Below the pieces are notes generated by a model, which was not told where the DNA came from, searched no databases, and saw nothing but the letters and a program-made list of their open reading frames with translations. From Blautia sp. (lineage in GTDB: Bacteria; Bacillota; Clostridia; Lachnospirales; Lachnospiraceae): DNA of 38,090 nucleotides. Made by a program: the position numbers and the translations under genes. Location: the NCBI GenBank assembly GCA_023664455.1, contig JAMPFM010000027.1, positions 1 through 38,090 of the forward strand. The letters are read 5' to 3'. Within the stretch, counting starts at the first letter, position 1. Every line of letters begins with the position of its first letter. Below are positions 6,957-15,435 of this stretch, piece by piece.

Positions 6957-8639
6957 ATGTTGAATTATCAGAGATACCGGAAAAATCCCGTAGTGGATTA
7001 CCCGGAAAGGGAATGGCCTAATAAGGAAATCGTGAAAGCGCCGATTTGGTGCAGCGTGGATTTGCGCGACGGGAATCAGGCATTGATTGACCCTATGGTC
7101 GTTCATGAGAAAATAGAATTTTTCAATTATCTGATAAAGCTGGGTTTTAAGGAGATTGAAATCGGTTTCCCGGCGGCAAGCCAGATTGAATTTGATTTTC
7201 TTAGACAGTTGGTAGACCGCAGGATGATACCGGATGATGTAATGGTGCAGGTATTAACGCAATGCCGTGAAGAATTGCTTGATAGGACGTTCGAGTCAAT
7301 ACAGGGCTGTAAACAGGCAGTGGTGCATATTTATAATTCTACGTCTACTTTGCAAAGAGACGTGGTATTTGGCATGAACAGAGACCAGATTACCAACATC
7401 GCCGTAGAGGGCACGAAGATGGTCAAGGAGCGCGCGAAGGAATTTCCGGGCAAGATTGTGCTGGAATATTCCCCCGAAAGTTTCACAGGTACAGAGTTAG
7501 ATTACGCGCTGGAAATCTGTACCGCCGTTCAGGAAACCTGGGGACCTACGAAAGAAAATCCCATGATTATCAATCTGCCATCCACAGTGGAAATGAATAC
7601 GCCGAATGTCTATGCGGATCAGATAGAGTGGATGAATAGACATTTTAAAAACCGGGAAAGTATCATTTTGAGCGTTCATCCCCACAATGACAGGGGAACC
7701 GGCGTTGCCAGTGCAGAGCTGGCGCTGCTTGCGGGCGCGGAGCGTGTGGAAGGCACTTTGTTTGGCAACGGCGAACGGACTGGCAATGTGGACGTTTTAA
7801 ATATCGCTTACAATATGTTTTCACAGGGGATTGACCCGCAGCTTCGGATTGAGCATATCAATGAAAGTATCGAAATCTATGAAAGATGCTGTAAACTTCC
7901 GGTTCATCCGAGACACCCCTATGCCGGCAAGATGGTCTTTACGGCATTTTCCGGCTCTCATCAGGATGCGATTAATAAAGGTGTAAAAGCCATGAAAGAG
8001 CGCAACAGTGAAATCTGGCAGGTTCCTTATCTGCCGATTGACCCGGCGGATATCGGCAAGGAATACGAGCCGATTGTCAGAATCAATTCCCAGTCCGGCA
8101 AAGGCGGCGTTGCGTTCATTATGGATACTTATTTCGGATTCAAGCTGCCGAAAGGAATGCATAAGGAATTTGCAAATGTCATTCAGGCGATTTCCGAGAA
8201 ACAGGGCGAGGTTTCACCGGAACAGATTATGGATAGTTTCCGGGAGGAATATCTGGATAAAAAAGAGCCCATTCATTTCAGGAAGCTGCGTGTGGATGAT
8301 TTGAGCGATGAAGTTAAATCAGAATTTGATACGAGAGTCGTTGTCACCTATACAGACCACGGTGTTGAGAAATCCTATGAGGCAGTGGGTAACGGACCGA
8401 TTGACGCTGCAAAGAGAGGACTCAGGGAGGCGCTTTCTTTGGATATCAAGATTCTGGATTACGAGGAACATGCCCTGCAGAGCGGTTCCAATTCCCAGGC
8501 AGCGGCGTATATCCACCTGCTGGATGTGGACAGCGGCAAAGTAACTTATGGCGTCGGCGTAAGCTCCAATATTACGCGGGCTTCCGTCAGAGCGATTTTC
8601 TCGGCGATTAACAGGCTGGGGCTGGGAAGGAAAGAGTAG
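6957..8639 (+). CDS. leuA: 2-isopropylmalate synthase (long, yeast-type LeuA)
   Basis: LeuA condenses acetyl-CoA with 2-oxoisovalerate in the first committed step of leucine biosynthesis. The 560-residue protein fits the longer LeuA class. The N-terminal TIM barrel shows the signature SVDLRDGNQALIDPM (about residues 34-48) and the metal-binding HPHNDRGTG motif near residue 240. The C-terminal LeuA dimer/allosteric domain (about 430-560) is where leucine feedback usually acts. A GAGAGG ribosome binding site precedes the ATG. No T-box or leucine leader is visible in the 25 bases after the HPr terminator, so a dedicated promoter is not obvious. The other leu genes are not in the window. Confidence 0.94.
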   Translation: MLNYQRYRKNPVVDYPEREWPNKEIVKAPIWCSVDLRDGNQALIDPMVVHEKIEFFNYLIKLGFKEIEIGFPAASQIEFDFLRQLVDRRMIPDDVMVQVLTQCREELLDRTFESIQGCKQAVVHIYNSTSTLQRDVVFGMNRDQITNIAVEGTKMVKERAKEFPGKIVLEYSPESFTGTELDYALEICTAVQETWGPTKENPMIINLPSTVEMNTPNVYADQIEWMNRHFKNRESIILSVHPHNDRGTGVASAELALLAGAERVEGTLFGNGERTGNVDVLNIAYNMFSQGIDPQLRIEHINESIEIYERCCKLPVHPRHPYAGKMVFTAFSGSHQDAINKGVKAMKERNSEIWQVPYLPIDPADIGKEYEPIVRINSQSGKGGVAFIMDTYFGFKLPKGMHKEFANVIQAISEKQGEVSPEQIMDSFREEYLDKKEPIHFRKLRVDDLSDEVKSEFDTRVVVTYTDHGVEKSYEAVGNGPIDAAKRGLREALSLDIKILDYEEHALQSGSNSQAAAYIHLLDVDSGKVTYGVGVSSNITRASVRAIFSAINRLGLGRKE

Positions 8640-8656
8640 AAAACTGAGGGTCATTT

Positions 8657-10231
8657 ATGGGAAGTTATCTGAACCCCAAAAATAAAAGCTTTTGGGAAGC
8701 AATACGTTCTGAAATTTATATAGATAAGACGGGTTTGATTGCGTATACCAATAGGTGCATGAATACACAGCAGAAATTTATTTGTGTCAGCAGACCGAGG
8801 CGTTTTGGAAAATCCACGACGTTGAATATGCTTGCTGCATATTACAGTTGTGGTTGTGATTCAAGCGAACTGTTTGCGGGATGTAAGATAGCGTCCGATG
8901 CGTCCTATAAGGAACATTTGAATCGGTATGATGTAATCTATATCAATATGCAGCATTTTTTGATTGGTGTAGATAACCAGGAAGTAACGGCATATCTGGA
9001 ACGGGAAGTGCTTGGAGAGCTTGTGGAAGATTATGAGGAAATTCTAAAAAATCCTAATATCAGTCTTGCAGATGCGTTAAAAAAAATTTATGCCAAAACG
9101 GATAAACAGTTTATTTTCCTGATAGATGAGTGGGACTGCGTGATGCGCGAAAGACCGGAGTCAGTCCAGATGCAGAAGCAGTATCTTGATTTTTTACGCA
9201 AACTTCTAAAAGATCAACCATACGTGGCGCTTGCCTATATGACCGGGATTCTGCCAGTGAAAAAATACGGTCAGCATTCTGCGCTGAATATGTTCCGCGA
9301 ATATTCCATGACAGATCAGAAGGATTTGGAGGAATATACGGGTTTTACAAAAGAAGAGGTAAAAGGACTGTGTGAGCGGTTTGGGATGGATTTTATGGAG
9401 GCAGGAAGCTGGTATGATGGATATATGTTTACACATTTTAAACATATTTATAACCCGCAGTCAGTAGTAGAGGCGATGCTTTGCCATAAATTTTCCAATT
9501 ATTGGACATCAACGGAAACTTATGATGCCCTCAAAATTTATATAGAAATGGATTTTGACGTTCTTAGGTCGGACATTGTAAAAATGCTTGGCGGTGGGCG
9601 TGTGAAGGTCAATACACATAGTTTCCAAAATGATATGTGCAGTTTTAAGGTAAAAGATGATGTACTTACATTGTTGATTCATTTGGGATATCTTGGATAT
9701 GATTCCGAAGCAAAGGAAGTGTTTATTCCAAACAGAGAAATTATTGAAGAATTTGAAAATGCCATGAGCGTGAGCGGATGGTCAGAGATTATGCGTATCT
9801 TGAAGGCTTCGGAGAAACTTCTCCAGGATACTTTAAATGGTGATGCAGACCGTGTTGCAGAGGGACTCGACAAGGCGCATATGGAGGCGGCTTCTATTCT
9901 GGCCTATAATGATGAAAGTTCGCTTGCCTGTGCGATTAGTCTGGCCTATTACAGTGCAAGAAAAGATTATATGATTATCAGGGAAATGCCTACGGGACAT
10001 GGTTATGCAGACATTGTATTTTTGCCGTTGCCGCACACGCATAAACCTGCAATGGTGATAGAATTAAAATATGATAAATCTGTCGAAACGGCGATGCAAC
10101 AGATTAAAGACAGACGCTATACACAGGCGCTGGAGCGTTATGAGGGAGAAATCCTGCTTGTCGCAGTGAATTATGATAAAAACCATCCCGATAAACCGCA
10201 TGACTGTCTGATAGAAAAAATGGAAAAATAA
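8657..10231 (+). CDS. AAA-ATPase-like protein with C-terminal PD-(D/E)XK nuclease domain
   Basis: The 524-residue protein matches the AAA-ATPase_like plus PDDEXK_9 family abundant in gut anaerobes. The N-terminus carries a Walker A-like SRPRRFGKS (45-53) and a Walker B FLIDEWD near residue 153. The C-terminus carries the nuclease-type motif YADIVF...VIELKY (D, then E-x-K) near residues 447-474. Members are usually dispersed in many copies, and their biological role is not established; genome defence or mobile-element association has been suggested. It begins 17 bases after leuA with a GAGGG site, so it may read through from leuA, yet it is functionally unrelated and probably an insertion by transfer. 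Confidence 0.85.
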   Translation: MGSYLNPKNKSFWEAIRSEIYIDKTGLIAYTNRCMNTQQKFICVSRPRRFGKSTTLNMLAAYYSCGCDSSELFAGCKIASDASYKEHLNRYDVIYINMQHFLIGVDNQEVTAYLEREVLGELVEDYEEILKNPNISLADALKKIYAKTDKQFIFLIDEWDCVMRERPESVQMQKQYLDFLRKLLKDQPYVALAYMTGILPVKKYGQHSALNMFREYSMTDQKDLEEYTGFTKEEVKGLCERFGMDFMEAGSWYDGYMFTHFKHIYNPQSVVEAMLCHKFSNYWTSTETYDALKIYIEMDFDVLRSDIVKMLGGGRVKVNTHSFQNDMCSFKVKDDVLTLLIHLGYLGYDSEAKEVFIPNREIIEEFENAMSVSGWSEIMRILKASEKLLQDTLNGDADRVAEGLDKAHMEAASILAYNDESSLACAISLAYYSARKDYMIIREMPTGHGYADIVFLPLPHTHKPAMVIELKYDKSVETAMQQIKDRRYTQALERYEGEILLVAVNYDKNHPDKPHDCLIEKMEK

Positions 10232-10439
10232 AATTGCTGCAAATATTATGACTGAAAGAGCGAGAGCTGAAAGGGCGACACAAACACGGGATAAATTTTT
10301 ATAGAAAATCCCCCCTATATATGATAAAATAAAAAATACCAATAGGAAAATAAGCACTAGAAATAGAACCAGATAAGTTGCAGCATTTTTTAACAGAGAT
10401 GCAGGATTGTCATTTTCTGAGAAGCCAGGAGGGTTTAGA
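10232..10439. other. Spacer with an antisense hydrophobic reading frame
   Basis: This 208-base gap has no plus-strand gene. On the minus strand an open frame encodes a long run of hydrophobic residues with a membrane-protein look (for example LVLFLVLIFLLVFFILSYIGG and a second segment VALSALALSVIIFAAILFF). It has no convincing ribosome binding site, and its ends overlap the flanking genes on the opposite strand. It may be a remnant of a small membrane-protein gene or a chance frame. Confidence 0.25.
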
Positions 10440-11162
10440 ATGAGCCAGGAAATTGAGAAATTAAACGATATCATAAAAAACAGCGATAATATTGTTTTCT
10501 TCGGCGGAGCCGGCGTTTCCACGGAAAGCGGGATTCCCGATTTCAGAAGTGTGGACGGTCTGTACAATCAGAAATATGATTATCCGCCCGAAACGATTTT
10601 GAGCCATACTTTTTACAGACGGCATACTGCAGAGTTCTACCGTTTTTACCGTGATAAAATGCTCTGCCTGGACGCTAAGCCGAACGCAGCGCACTTGAAG
10701 CTTGCCCAGTGGGAAAAAGAAGGGAAATTGAAGGCGGTCATTACGCAGAATATCGACGGTCTGCACCAGGCGGCGGGCAGCAAGGTGGTATTGGAGCTGC
10801 ACGGTTCCGTATTGCGCAATTACTGCGAAAAGTGCGGAAAATCCTATGATGCGGAATTTATCTTACATTCCGAAGGTGTGCCGGCATGTGACTGCGGCGG
10901 CGGCATCAAGCCGGATGTGGTTTTATATGAAGAAGGACTGGATCAGAAGACGCTGCAGGACGCAGTTCATTATATCAGCGAGGCGGATGTCCTGATTATT
11001 GGAGGCACGTCCCTTGCGGTTTATCCGGCGGCGGGACTGATTGACTATTACCGCGGCAATAAACTGATTCTGATTAACAAGACGCCTACGCCGCGGGATG
11101 GCGCTGCCGATTTGGTGGTACAGGGCAGCATCGGGGAAATTTTTGCCAGTCTCACGGACTGA
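10440..11162 (+). CDS. cobB: NAD-dependent protein deacylase (sirtuin, CobB/Sir2)
   Basis: The 240-residue protein has all sirtuin landmarks. These are [15 protein letters not shown] (residues 23-37) for NAD binding, TQNIDGLHQ (102-110), the catalytic histidine H121 in LELHGS, and a zinc module with C129, C132, C150 and C152. It removes acyl groups from protein lysines using NAD, typically regulating central metabolic enzymes. I chose the ATG at 10440 because CCAGGAGGG lies 8 bases upstream; the in-frame TTG at 10407 has no comparable site. The DUF951 gene follows 23 bases downstream, probably in the same transcript. Confidence 0.93.
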   Translation: MSQEIEKLNDIIKNSDNIVFFGGAGVSTESGIPDFRSVDGLYNQKYDYPPETILSHTFYRRHTAEFYRFYRDKMLCLDAKPNAAHLKLAQWEKEGKLKAVITQNIDGLHQAAGSKVVLELHGSVLRNYCEKCGKSYDAEFILHSEGVPACDCGGGIKPDVVLYEEGLDQKTLQDAVHYISEADVLIIGGTSLAVYPAAGLIDYYRGNKLILINKTPTPRDGAADLVVQGSIGEIFASLTD

Positions 11163-11185
11163 AAATTTTCAATCGCGGAGGAAAA

Positions 11186-11359
11186 ATGGATATTCAGGTA
11201 GGCAATGTCATAAGACTTAAAAAGCCGCATCCATGCGGTTCCAAAGAATGGGAAGTGTTACGCATCGGCGCGGATTTCCGTTTGAAATGCCAGGGCTGCG
11301 GACATCAGATTATGATTGCCCGCAGATTAGTAGAAAAGAATATCAGGGAAATTCTTTGA
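11186..11359 (+). CDS. DUF951 family small zinc-ribbon-like protein
   Basis: The 57-residue protein starts MDIQVGNVIRLKKPHPCGS and ends NIREIL, matching the DUF951 family found next to rpsF-ssb-rpsR or ychF in Firmicutes. Conserved features are LKKPHPCGS, the W of EWEVLRIGADFRLKC, and the CQGCG pair; C17, C35 and C38 could bind a metal. A strong GGAGG lies just upstream of the ATG. Function is unknown; the size and cysteines suggest a nucleic-acid-binding role associated with translation. Confidence 0.88.
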   Translation: MDIQVGNVIRLKKPHPCGSKEWEVLRIGADFRLKCQGCGHQIMIARRLVEKNIREIL

Positions 11360-11365
11360 AAGGAT

Positions 11366-11430
11366 TTGAAAAAAATTGGGAAAAATTCTCTATAATACTT
11401 GAAAAGCTCTGGAAATTATGGTAATATAAT
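11366..11430 (+). promoter_or_regulatory. Tandem promoters for the rpsF-ssb-rpsR operon
   Basis: Two overlapping housekeeping-type promoters are visible. The first is TTGAAA (11366-11371), a 19-base spacer and TATAAT (11391-11396). The second is TTGAAA (11399-11404), a 17-base spacer and TAATAT (11422-11427), with an extended -10 TGG just before it. They lie 90-155 bases upstream of rpsF, leaving a leader of about 80-115 bases. Confidence 0.6.
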
Positions 11431-11439
11431 AGTCCGTGG

Positions 11440-11520
11440 CGTTATGTTTTAACGAACAGTCAAAATATCCTTGCTCCTGTCTGTAAGGGAGGGGCCAGAG
11501 ACCAAAAGGAGGTAACAAGC
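11440..11520 (+). promoter_or_regulatory. Possible S6:S18 autoregulatory leader of rpsF
   Basis: The leader between the promoters and rpsF contains complementary blocks (GCTCC near 11472 with GGGAG near 11488, and TGTCT with AGAGAC around the same loop). In Firmicutes an RNA element in the rpsF 5' leader binds the S6:S18 protein pair for feedback control. The position fits, but I cannot verify the consensus fold by eye, so this is mainly inference from family knowledge. Confidence 0.35.
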
Positions 11521-11814
11521 ATGAACAAATATGAATTAGCCGTTGTTGTTAGTGCGAAAATCGAAGACGACGAGAGAGCCGCTGTAGTAGAGAAATGCAA
11601 GGCTCTGATTGAAAGATTCGGTGGACAAGTTACAAACGTTGATGACTGGGGTAAGAAGAGATTAGCATACGAGATTCAGAAAATGAAAGATGCTTTCTAT
11701 TACTTCATCCAGTTTGACGCTGAGAGCACTGTCCCGGCTGAGATTGAAAGCCGAGTTCGTATTATGGACAATGTAATCAGATACTTGTGCGTGAGACAAG
11801 ACGAGAAAAAGTAG
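11521..11814 (+). CDS. rpsF: 30S ribosomal protein bS6
   Basis: The 97-residue protein shows typical bS6 sequence (MNKYELAVVVSAKIEDDER at the start, the DDWGKKRLAYEIQKMKDAFYY core, and a C-terminal VIRYLCVRQDEK). It binds the central domain of 16S rRNA together with bS18. A strong AAAGGAGG site precedes the ATG. It is the first gene of the classical rpsF-ssb-rpsR operon; ssb follows after 13 bases. Confidence 0.97.
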   Translation: MNKYELAVVVSAKIEDDERAAVVEKCKALIERFGGQVTNVDDWGKKRLAYEIQKMKDAFYYFIQFDAESTVPAEIESRVRIMDNVIRYLCVRQDEKK

Positions 11815-11827
11815 AAAGAGGTACTTA

Positions 11828-12283
11828 ATGAATAAAGTAATTCTTATGGGGCGTCTGACCCGTGACCCGGAAGTAAGATATTCACAGGGCGAGAACGCAT
11901 TGGCGATTGCCAGATATACATTAGCGGTAGATAGAAGATTTAACCGTAACAACGATGAAAATACAGCGGATTTTATTAATTGCGTTGCTTTTGGCAGGGC
12001 AGGTGAGTTTGCAGAGAAGTATTTTCACAAAGGGATTAAAATTGCAGTGACGGGACGCATTCAGACGGGTAGTTACACCAATAAGGATGGCGTGAAGGTA
12101 TATACGACGGAAGTCGTTGTCGAAGACCAGGAATTTGCTGAGAGTAAGAATGCTAATTCCGGCGGCGGTGATAACGGATATGGCGGATATGCCGGCGGCG
12201 GCAGCAGACCGGAACCTGCAGCAGCGGGCGACGGATTTATGAATATTCCCGACGGAATAGATGAGGAACTGCCATTTAATTAA
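11828..12283 (+). CDS. ssb: Single-stranded DNA-binding protein
   Basis: The 151-residue protein has the OB-fold SSB domain at residues 1-105 (MNKVILMGRLTRDPEVRY, FINCVAFGRAGEFAEKYFHKG, VTGRIQTGSYTNKDG). A glycine-rich linker follows (about 112-130), then the acidic tail EELPFN used to recruit repair and replication partners. Typical Firmicutes SSB tails end DDLPF; here a final Asn follows. Placement between rpsF and rpsR is the standard replication/translation operon. Confidence 0.96.
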   Translation: MNKVILMGRLTRDPEVRYSQGENALAIARYTLAVDRRFNRNNDENTADFINCVAFGRAGEFAEKYFHKGIKIAVTGRIQTGSYTNKDGVKVYTTEVVVEDQEFAESKNANSGGGDNGYGGYAGGGSRPEPAAAGDGFMNIPDGIDEELPFN

Positions 12284-12313
12284 TGGCTGCAGATTTGGAT
12301 AGGAGGTAATCAT

Positions 12314-12577
12314 ATGGCTTATAATAAAACAGAGAAGCCTGATTTCTCTGCAAAGAGAAAAGGCGGAATCCGCAGAAGAAAGAAAGTATGCGTATTTTGT
12401 GGCAAAGATAATGTGATTGACTACAAGGATTCCAATAAATTAAAGAGATATGTATCCGAGAGAGGAAAGATTCTTCCCAGAAGAATCACCGGAAACTGTG
12501 CGAAGCATCAGAGAGCGCTGACAGTAGCGATTAAGCGCGCAAGACATGTCGCGCTGATGCCGTATGTACAGGATTAA
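12314..12577 (+). CDS. rpsR: 30S ribosomal protein bS18 (zinc-ribbon form)
   Basis: The 87-residue protein has the bS18 core [26 protein letters not shown] and the ending VALMPYVQD. It also carries CVFC (about residues 25-28) and GNCAKHQ, the metal-binding C+ version of bS18 that can be replaced by cysteine-less paralogues under zinc limitation in some bacteria. An AGGAGG site precedes the ATG. It is the last gene of the operon, followed by a terminator. Confidence 0.96.
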   Translation: MAYNKTEKPDFSAKRKGGIRRRKKVCVFCGKDNVIDYKDSNKLKRYVSERGKILPRRITGNCAKHQRALTVAIKRARHVALMPYVQD

Positions 12578-12616
12578 GCGGGTACGCCCATATCTGGGAA
12601 TATGGTAGAAACTTTG

Positions 12617-12646
12617 AAGGCGGAGTTTTAGAAACTTCGCCTTTTT
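12617..12646 (+). terminator. Rho-independent terminator after rpsR
   Basis: GGCGgAGTTT pairs with AAACTtCGCC around a TAG loop (12619-12641), and TTTTT (12642-12646) follows. It closes the rpsF-ssb-rpsR operon. Confidence 0.88.
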
Positions 12647-12759
12647 GTCATGGCAGCGCTCTTGCAAAAAAAAGCCAGCATCTATCGTTTACGCCCCTAT
12701 ATCTGTCACATTATGATGAAATAGCACAATATATTGATGTAGCGGATATTTCCAAAAAA

Positions 12760-12768
12760 TGTTATACT
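12760..12768 (+). promoter_or_regulatory. Possible extended -10 promoter for gdpP
   Basis: TGTTATACT forms an extended -10 (TGn plus TATACT at 12763-12768) about 39 bases before the proposed gdpP start. No good -35 is seen at 16-18 bases; TTGATG at 12734 is too far. A promoter is expected here because a strong terminator lies upstream. Confidence 0.4.
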
Positions 12769-12806
12769 TATGATGTTATGTGAAGACATGCGAAAAAGAG
12801 GGTATG

Positions 12807-14861
12807 ATGAAAAATAGTGTAAAATTAAAAGGAAGATTGAAGTCGTATTTACAATCCTCTTTATACTTAGGTTTTTTGTTAATTGCAATCAATGTCCTGA
12901 TTTTTTTGATTGATTACCGTGCCGGGCTGATACTGACCTGTTTCATAATTTTTTATTTTGTGATTATTATTTCGTTGATGTTCTATAATAAGCCCATTAT
13001 TATTAATGAACTAATCAGTTTTGCGACGCAGTATGGACAGATTCAGAAGCGGCTTCTGCGGGATTTGGACTTGCCCCATGCCCTTTTGGATGAGGGGGGC
13101 AAACTAATCTGGACGAATATTGCTTTTGAGAAAGCCGTCAATAAGGAAAAAGGGTATCATAAGTCGATCACCTCGCTTTTTCCCTCGATTACCAAGGACA
13201 GGCTGCCGGGGGTAAATGGAGAGGACGAAGTGGAGTTTGACGTGGATTACATGGATTGTAGTTACGTCGCGCGGCTGAAAAAGATTTCCTTAAAAGAAAT
13301 GGCGGAAAACAGCGATATCATTGAGGCGAAGGGCTATGACGGCTATCTGATTGCCATATACCTTTTTGACGAAACTGCATTAAAAATAGCTTTGAAGGAA
13401 GTGGACGATCAGAGCCTCGCAGTGGGGCTGCTTTATCTGGACAATTACGAAGAGGCACTGGAGAGCGTGGAAGAGGTCAGAAGGTCTCTTTTAATCGCGC
13501 TAATCGACAGGAAAGTCAATAAATATATCGCAGCGTTAGACGGTATCTGTAAGAAGCTTGAGAAAGATAAATATCTGATTATCCTGCGCAAGAAGGCGGT
13601 CGCCATGCTTCAGGAAAGCCGTTTTGATATTCTCGAAGATGTTAAGACGGTGAATATCGGCAATGAAATGGCGGTGACCATCAGTATCGGTATGGGACTT
13701 AGCGGTCTGACCTATGCGCAGAACTATGAGTTTGCCAGAAATGCTATCGACTTAGCATTGGGGCGGGGCGGAGATCAGGCGGTCGTAAAGATGCCGGAGA
13801 ACATCATTTATTATGGCGGCAAGAGCCAGCAGGTAGAGAAGAGCACCCGTGTCAAGGCACGGGTCAAAGCCCATGCCCTCAAGGAAATTATCTCGGTCAA
13901 AGATGAGGTCTATGTCATGGGGCACAATCTTGGGGATACGGATAGTTTCGGCGCGTCTGTCGGCATCTACCGGATTGCCCAGACGCTGGGGAAACAGGCG
14001 CATATCGTGTTAGATACGGTGACTGCGTCCATGAATCCTATGGTGGATTTGTTCCGTAATAACGACGATTATGAGTCCGATATGATTATAAACGGCGCGC
14101 AGGCATTGGAAATGATAGGCAGCAACGCCGTCCTGGTAGTGGTGGACGTGAATAAGCCGAGCCTTACCGAGTGTCCGGAACTGCTGAAACGATGCAATTC
14201 CATCGTCGTGTTAGACCATCACAGACAAGGGACGGAAATAATCGAGAATGCGACTTTGTCCTATGTGGAGGCATACGCTTCTTCCACTTGTGAAATGGTT
14301 TCGGAAATCTTACAATATATCAGTGATACCGTGCGGCTGAAATCAGAAGAGGCAGCATGTATGTATGCGGGCGTCATGATTGATACCAATAACTTCATGA
14401 CGAAGACCGGCGTGCGGACATTTGAGGCGGCTGCATTTTTAAGAAGAAACGGCGCGGACGTTACCTGGATACGCAAATTATTCCGGGACGACGCTGCAGA
14501 ATATAAAGCGAAAGCCGATGCCGTCAGCCAGGCGGAGATTTACAGGCAGTCCTATGCGATTTCCGTCTGTCATGGGGAATATGTGCAGAGTCCTACAGTG
14601 GTAGGCGCACAGGCGGCAAATGAGCTTCTGAATATCAAAGGCGTCAAGGCAAGTTTTGTGCTGACGGAGTATAACGGTCTGATTTATATTTCCGCGCGTT
14701 CCATCGACGAAGTCAACGTACAGGTCATTATGGAGCGTATGGGTGGCGGCGGTCACATGACGATGGCGGGCTGCCAGTTGAAAGACAGCACGGTGGAAGG
14801 CGGCATTATCGTGGTGAAGAATACGCTGGATACCATGATAGAAGAAGGCGAACTCGGATAG
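12807..14861 (+). CDS. gdpP: c-di-AMP phosphodiesterase GdpP (DHH/DHHA1)
   Basis: GdpP hydrolyses c-di-AMP to pApA at the membrane. The 684-residue protein has two N-terminal transmembrane helices (about 18-36 and 40-60), a PAS-like sensory segment, a degenerate GGDEF domain, then DHH and DHHA1 domains. The catalytic motifs are visible: MGHNLGDTDSFGAS, VVVLDHHRQG and the C-terminal GGGGHMTMAG. I chose the second ATG of ATGATG because GAGGG is better spaced for it; an upstream in-frame GTG at 12780 is possible. The gdpP-rplI-dnaB order is conserved in Firmicutes. It is the counterpart of cdaA at 2752. Confidence 0.94.
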   Translation: MKNSVKLKGRLKSYLQSSLYLGFLLIAINVLIFLIDYRAGLILTCFIIFYFVIIISLMFYNKPIIINELISFATQYGQIQKRLLRDLDLPHALLDEGGKLIWTNIAFEKAVNKEKGYHKSITSLFPSITKDRLPGVNGEDEVEFDVDYMDCSYVARLKKISLKEMAENSDIIEAKGYDGYLIAIYLFDETALKIALKEVDDQSLAVGLLYLDNYEEALESVEEVRRSLLIALIDRKVNKYIAALDGICKKLEKDKYLIILRKKAVAMLQESRFDILEDVKTVNIGNEMAVTISIGMGLSGLTYAQNYEFARNAIDLALGRGGDQAVVKMPENIIYYGGKSQQVEKSTRVKARVKAHALKEIISVKDEVYVMGHNLGDTDSFGASVGIYRIAQTLGKQAHIVLDTVTASMNPMVDLFRNNDDYESDMIINGAQALEMIGSNAVLVVVDVNKPSLTECPELLKRCNSIVVLDHHRQGTEIIENATLSYVEAYASSTCEMVSEILQYISDTVRLKSEEAACMYAGVMIDTNNFMTKTGVRTFEAAAFLRRNGADVTWIRKLFRDDAAEYKAKADAVSQAEIYRQSYAISVCHGEYVQSPTVVGAQAANELLNIKGVKASFVLTEYNGLIYISARSIDEVNVQVIMERMGGGGHMTMAGCQLKDSTVEGGIIVVKNTLDTMIEEGELG

Positions 14862-14960
14862 GCCGCTATGACAGTCCGGGTCAGAGCCTCAGATATGCAT
14901 AAGTAAGGCGTCATCGCAGGGAAATTGCGACAGACAGTCTGGACATGGAGGATCAGGATT

Positions 14961-15407
14961 ATGAAAGTCATTTTATTACAGGACGTAAAATCTTTGGGAA
15001 AACAAGGCGAAATCGTCAATGTAAATGACGGTTATGCCAGAAATTTTATATTGCCTAAGAAATTAGGTTTAGAAGCTAATTCCAAAAATATGAATGATTT
15101 GAAACTGCAGAAGGCGAACGAGGAAAAGAAAGCGAAAGCACAGCTGGAAGCAGCGCAGGAGCTGGCGAAAGTGCTGGAAACGAAAGAAGTCGTCATGAAG
15201 ATGAAATGCGGCGAGGGCGGAAAGACCTTTGGCTCCATTTCTTCCAAGGAAATTGCGGCGGCGGCGAAGACACAGTGCGATTTGGATTTGGATAAAAAGA
15301 AATTCCAACTGACGGAAGCCATCAAGGCATTGGGCGTGTATGAAGTTCCCGTAAAACTTCATACAAAAGTAATTGCGAAGCTGAAAGTCAAGGTCATAGA
15401 AGAATAG
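14961..15407 (+). CDS. rplI: 50S ribosomal protein bL9
   Basis: The 148-residue protein starts MKVILLQDVKSLGKQGEI and contains the conserved DGYARNFILPKKLG of the bL9 N-domain. A long connecting helix follows (about 42-75), then the C-terminal domain (GEGGKTFGSISSKEI). I chose ATG 14961, with GGAGG 11 bases upstream, over the longer in-frame start at 14925, because family members begin at MKVIL. It lies between gdpP and dnaB in the usual order. Confidence 0.96.
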   Translation: MKVILLQDVKSLGKQGEIVNVNDGYARNFILPKKLGLEANSKNMNDLKLQKANEEKKAKAQLEAAQELAKVLETKEVVMKMKCGEGGKTFGSISSKEIAAAAKTQCDLDLDKKKFQLTEAIKALGVYEVPVKLHTKVIAKLKVKVIEE

Positions 15408-15435
15408 TCAATAGTTAAAGGGATGGGATTGGAAA

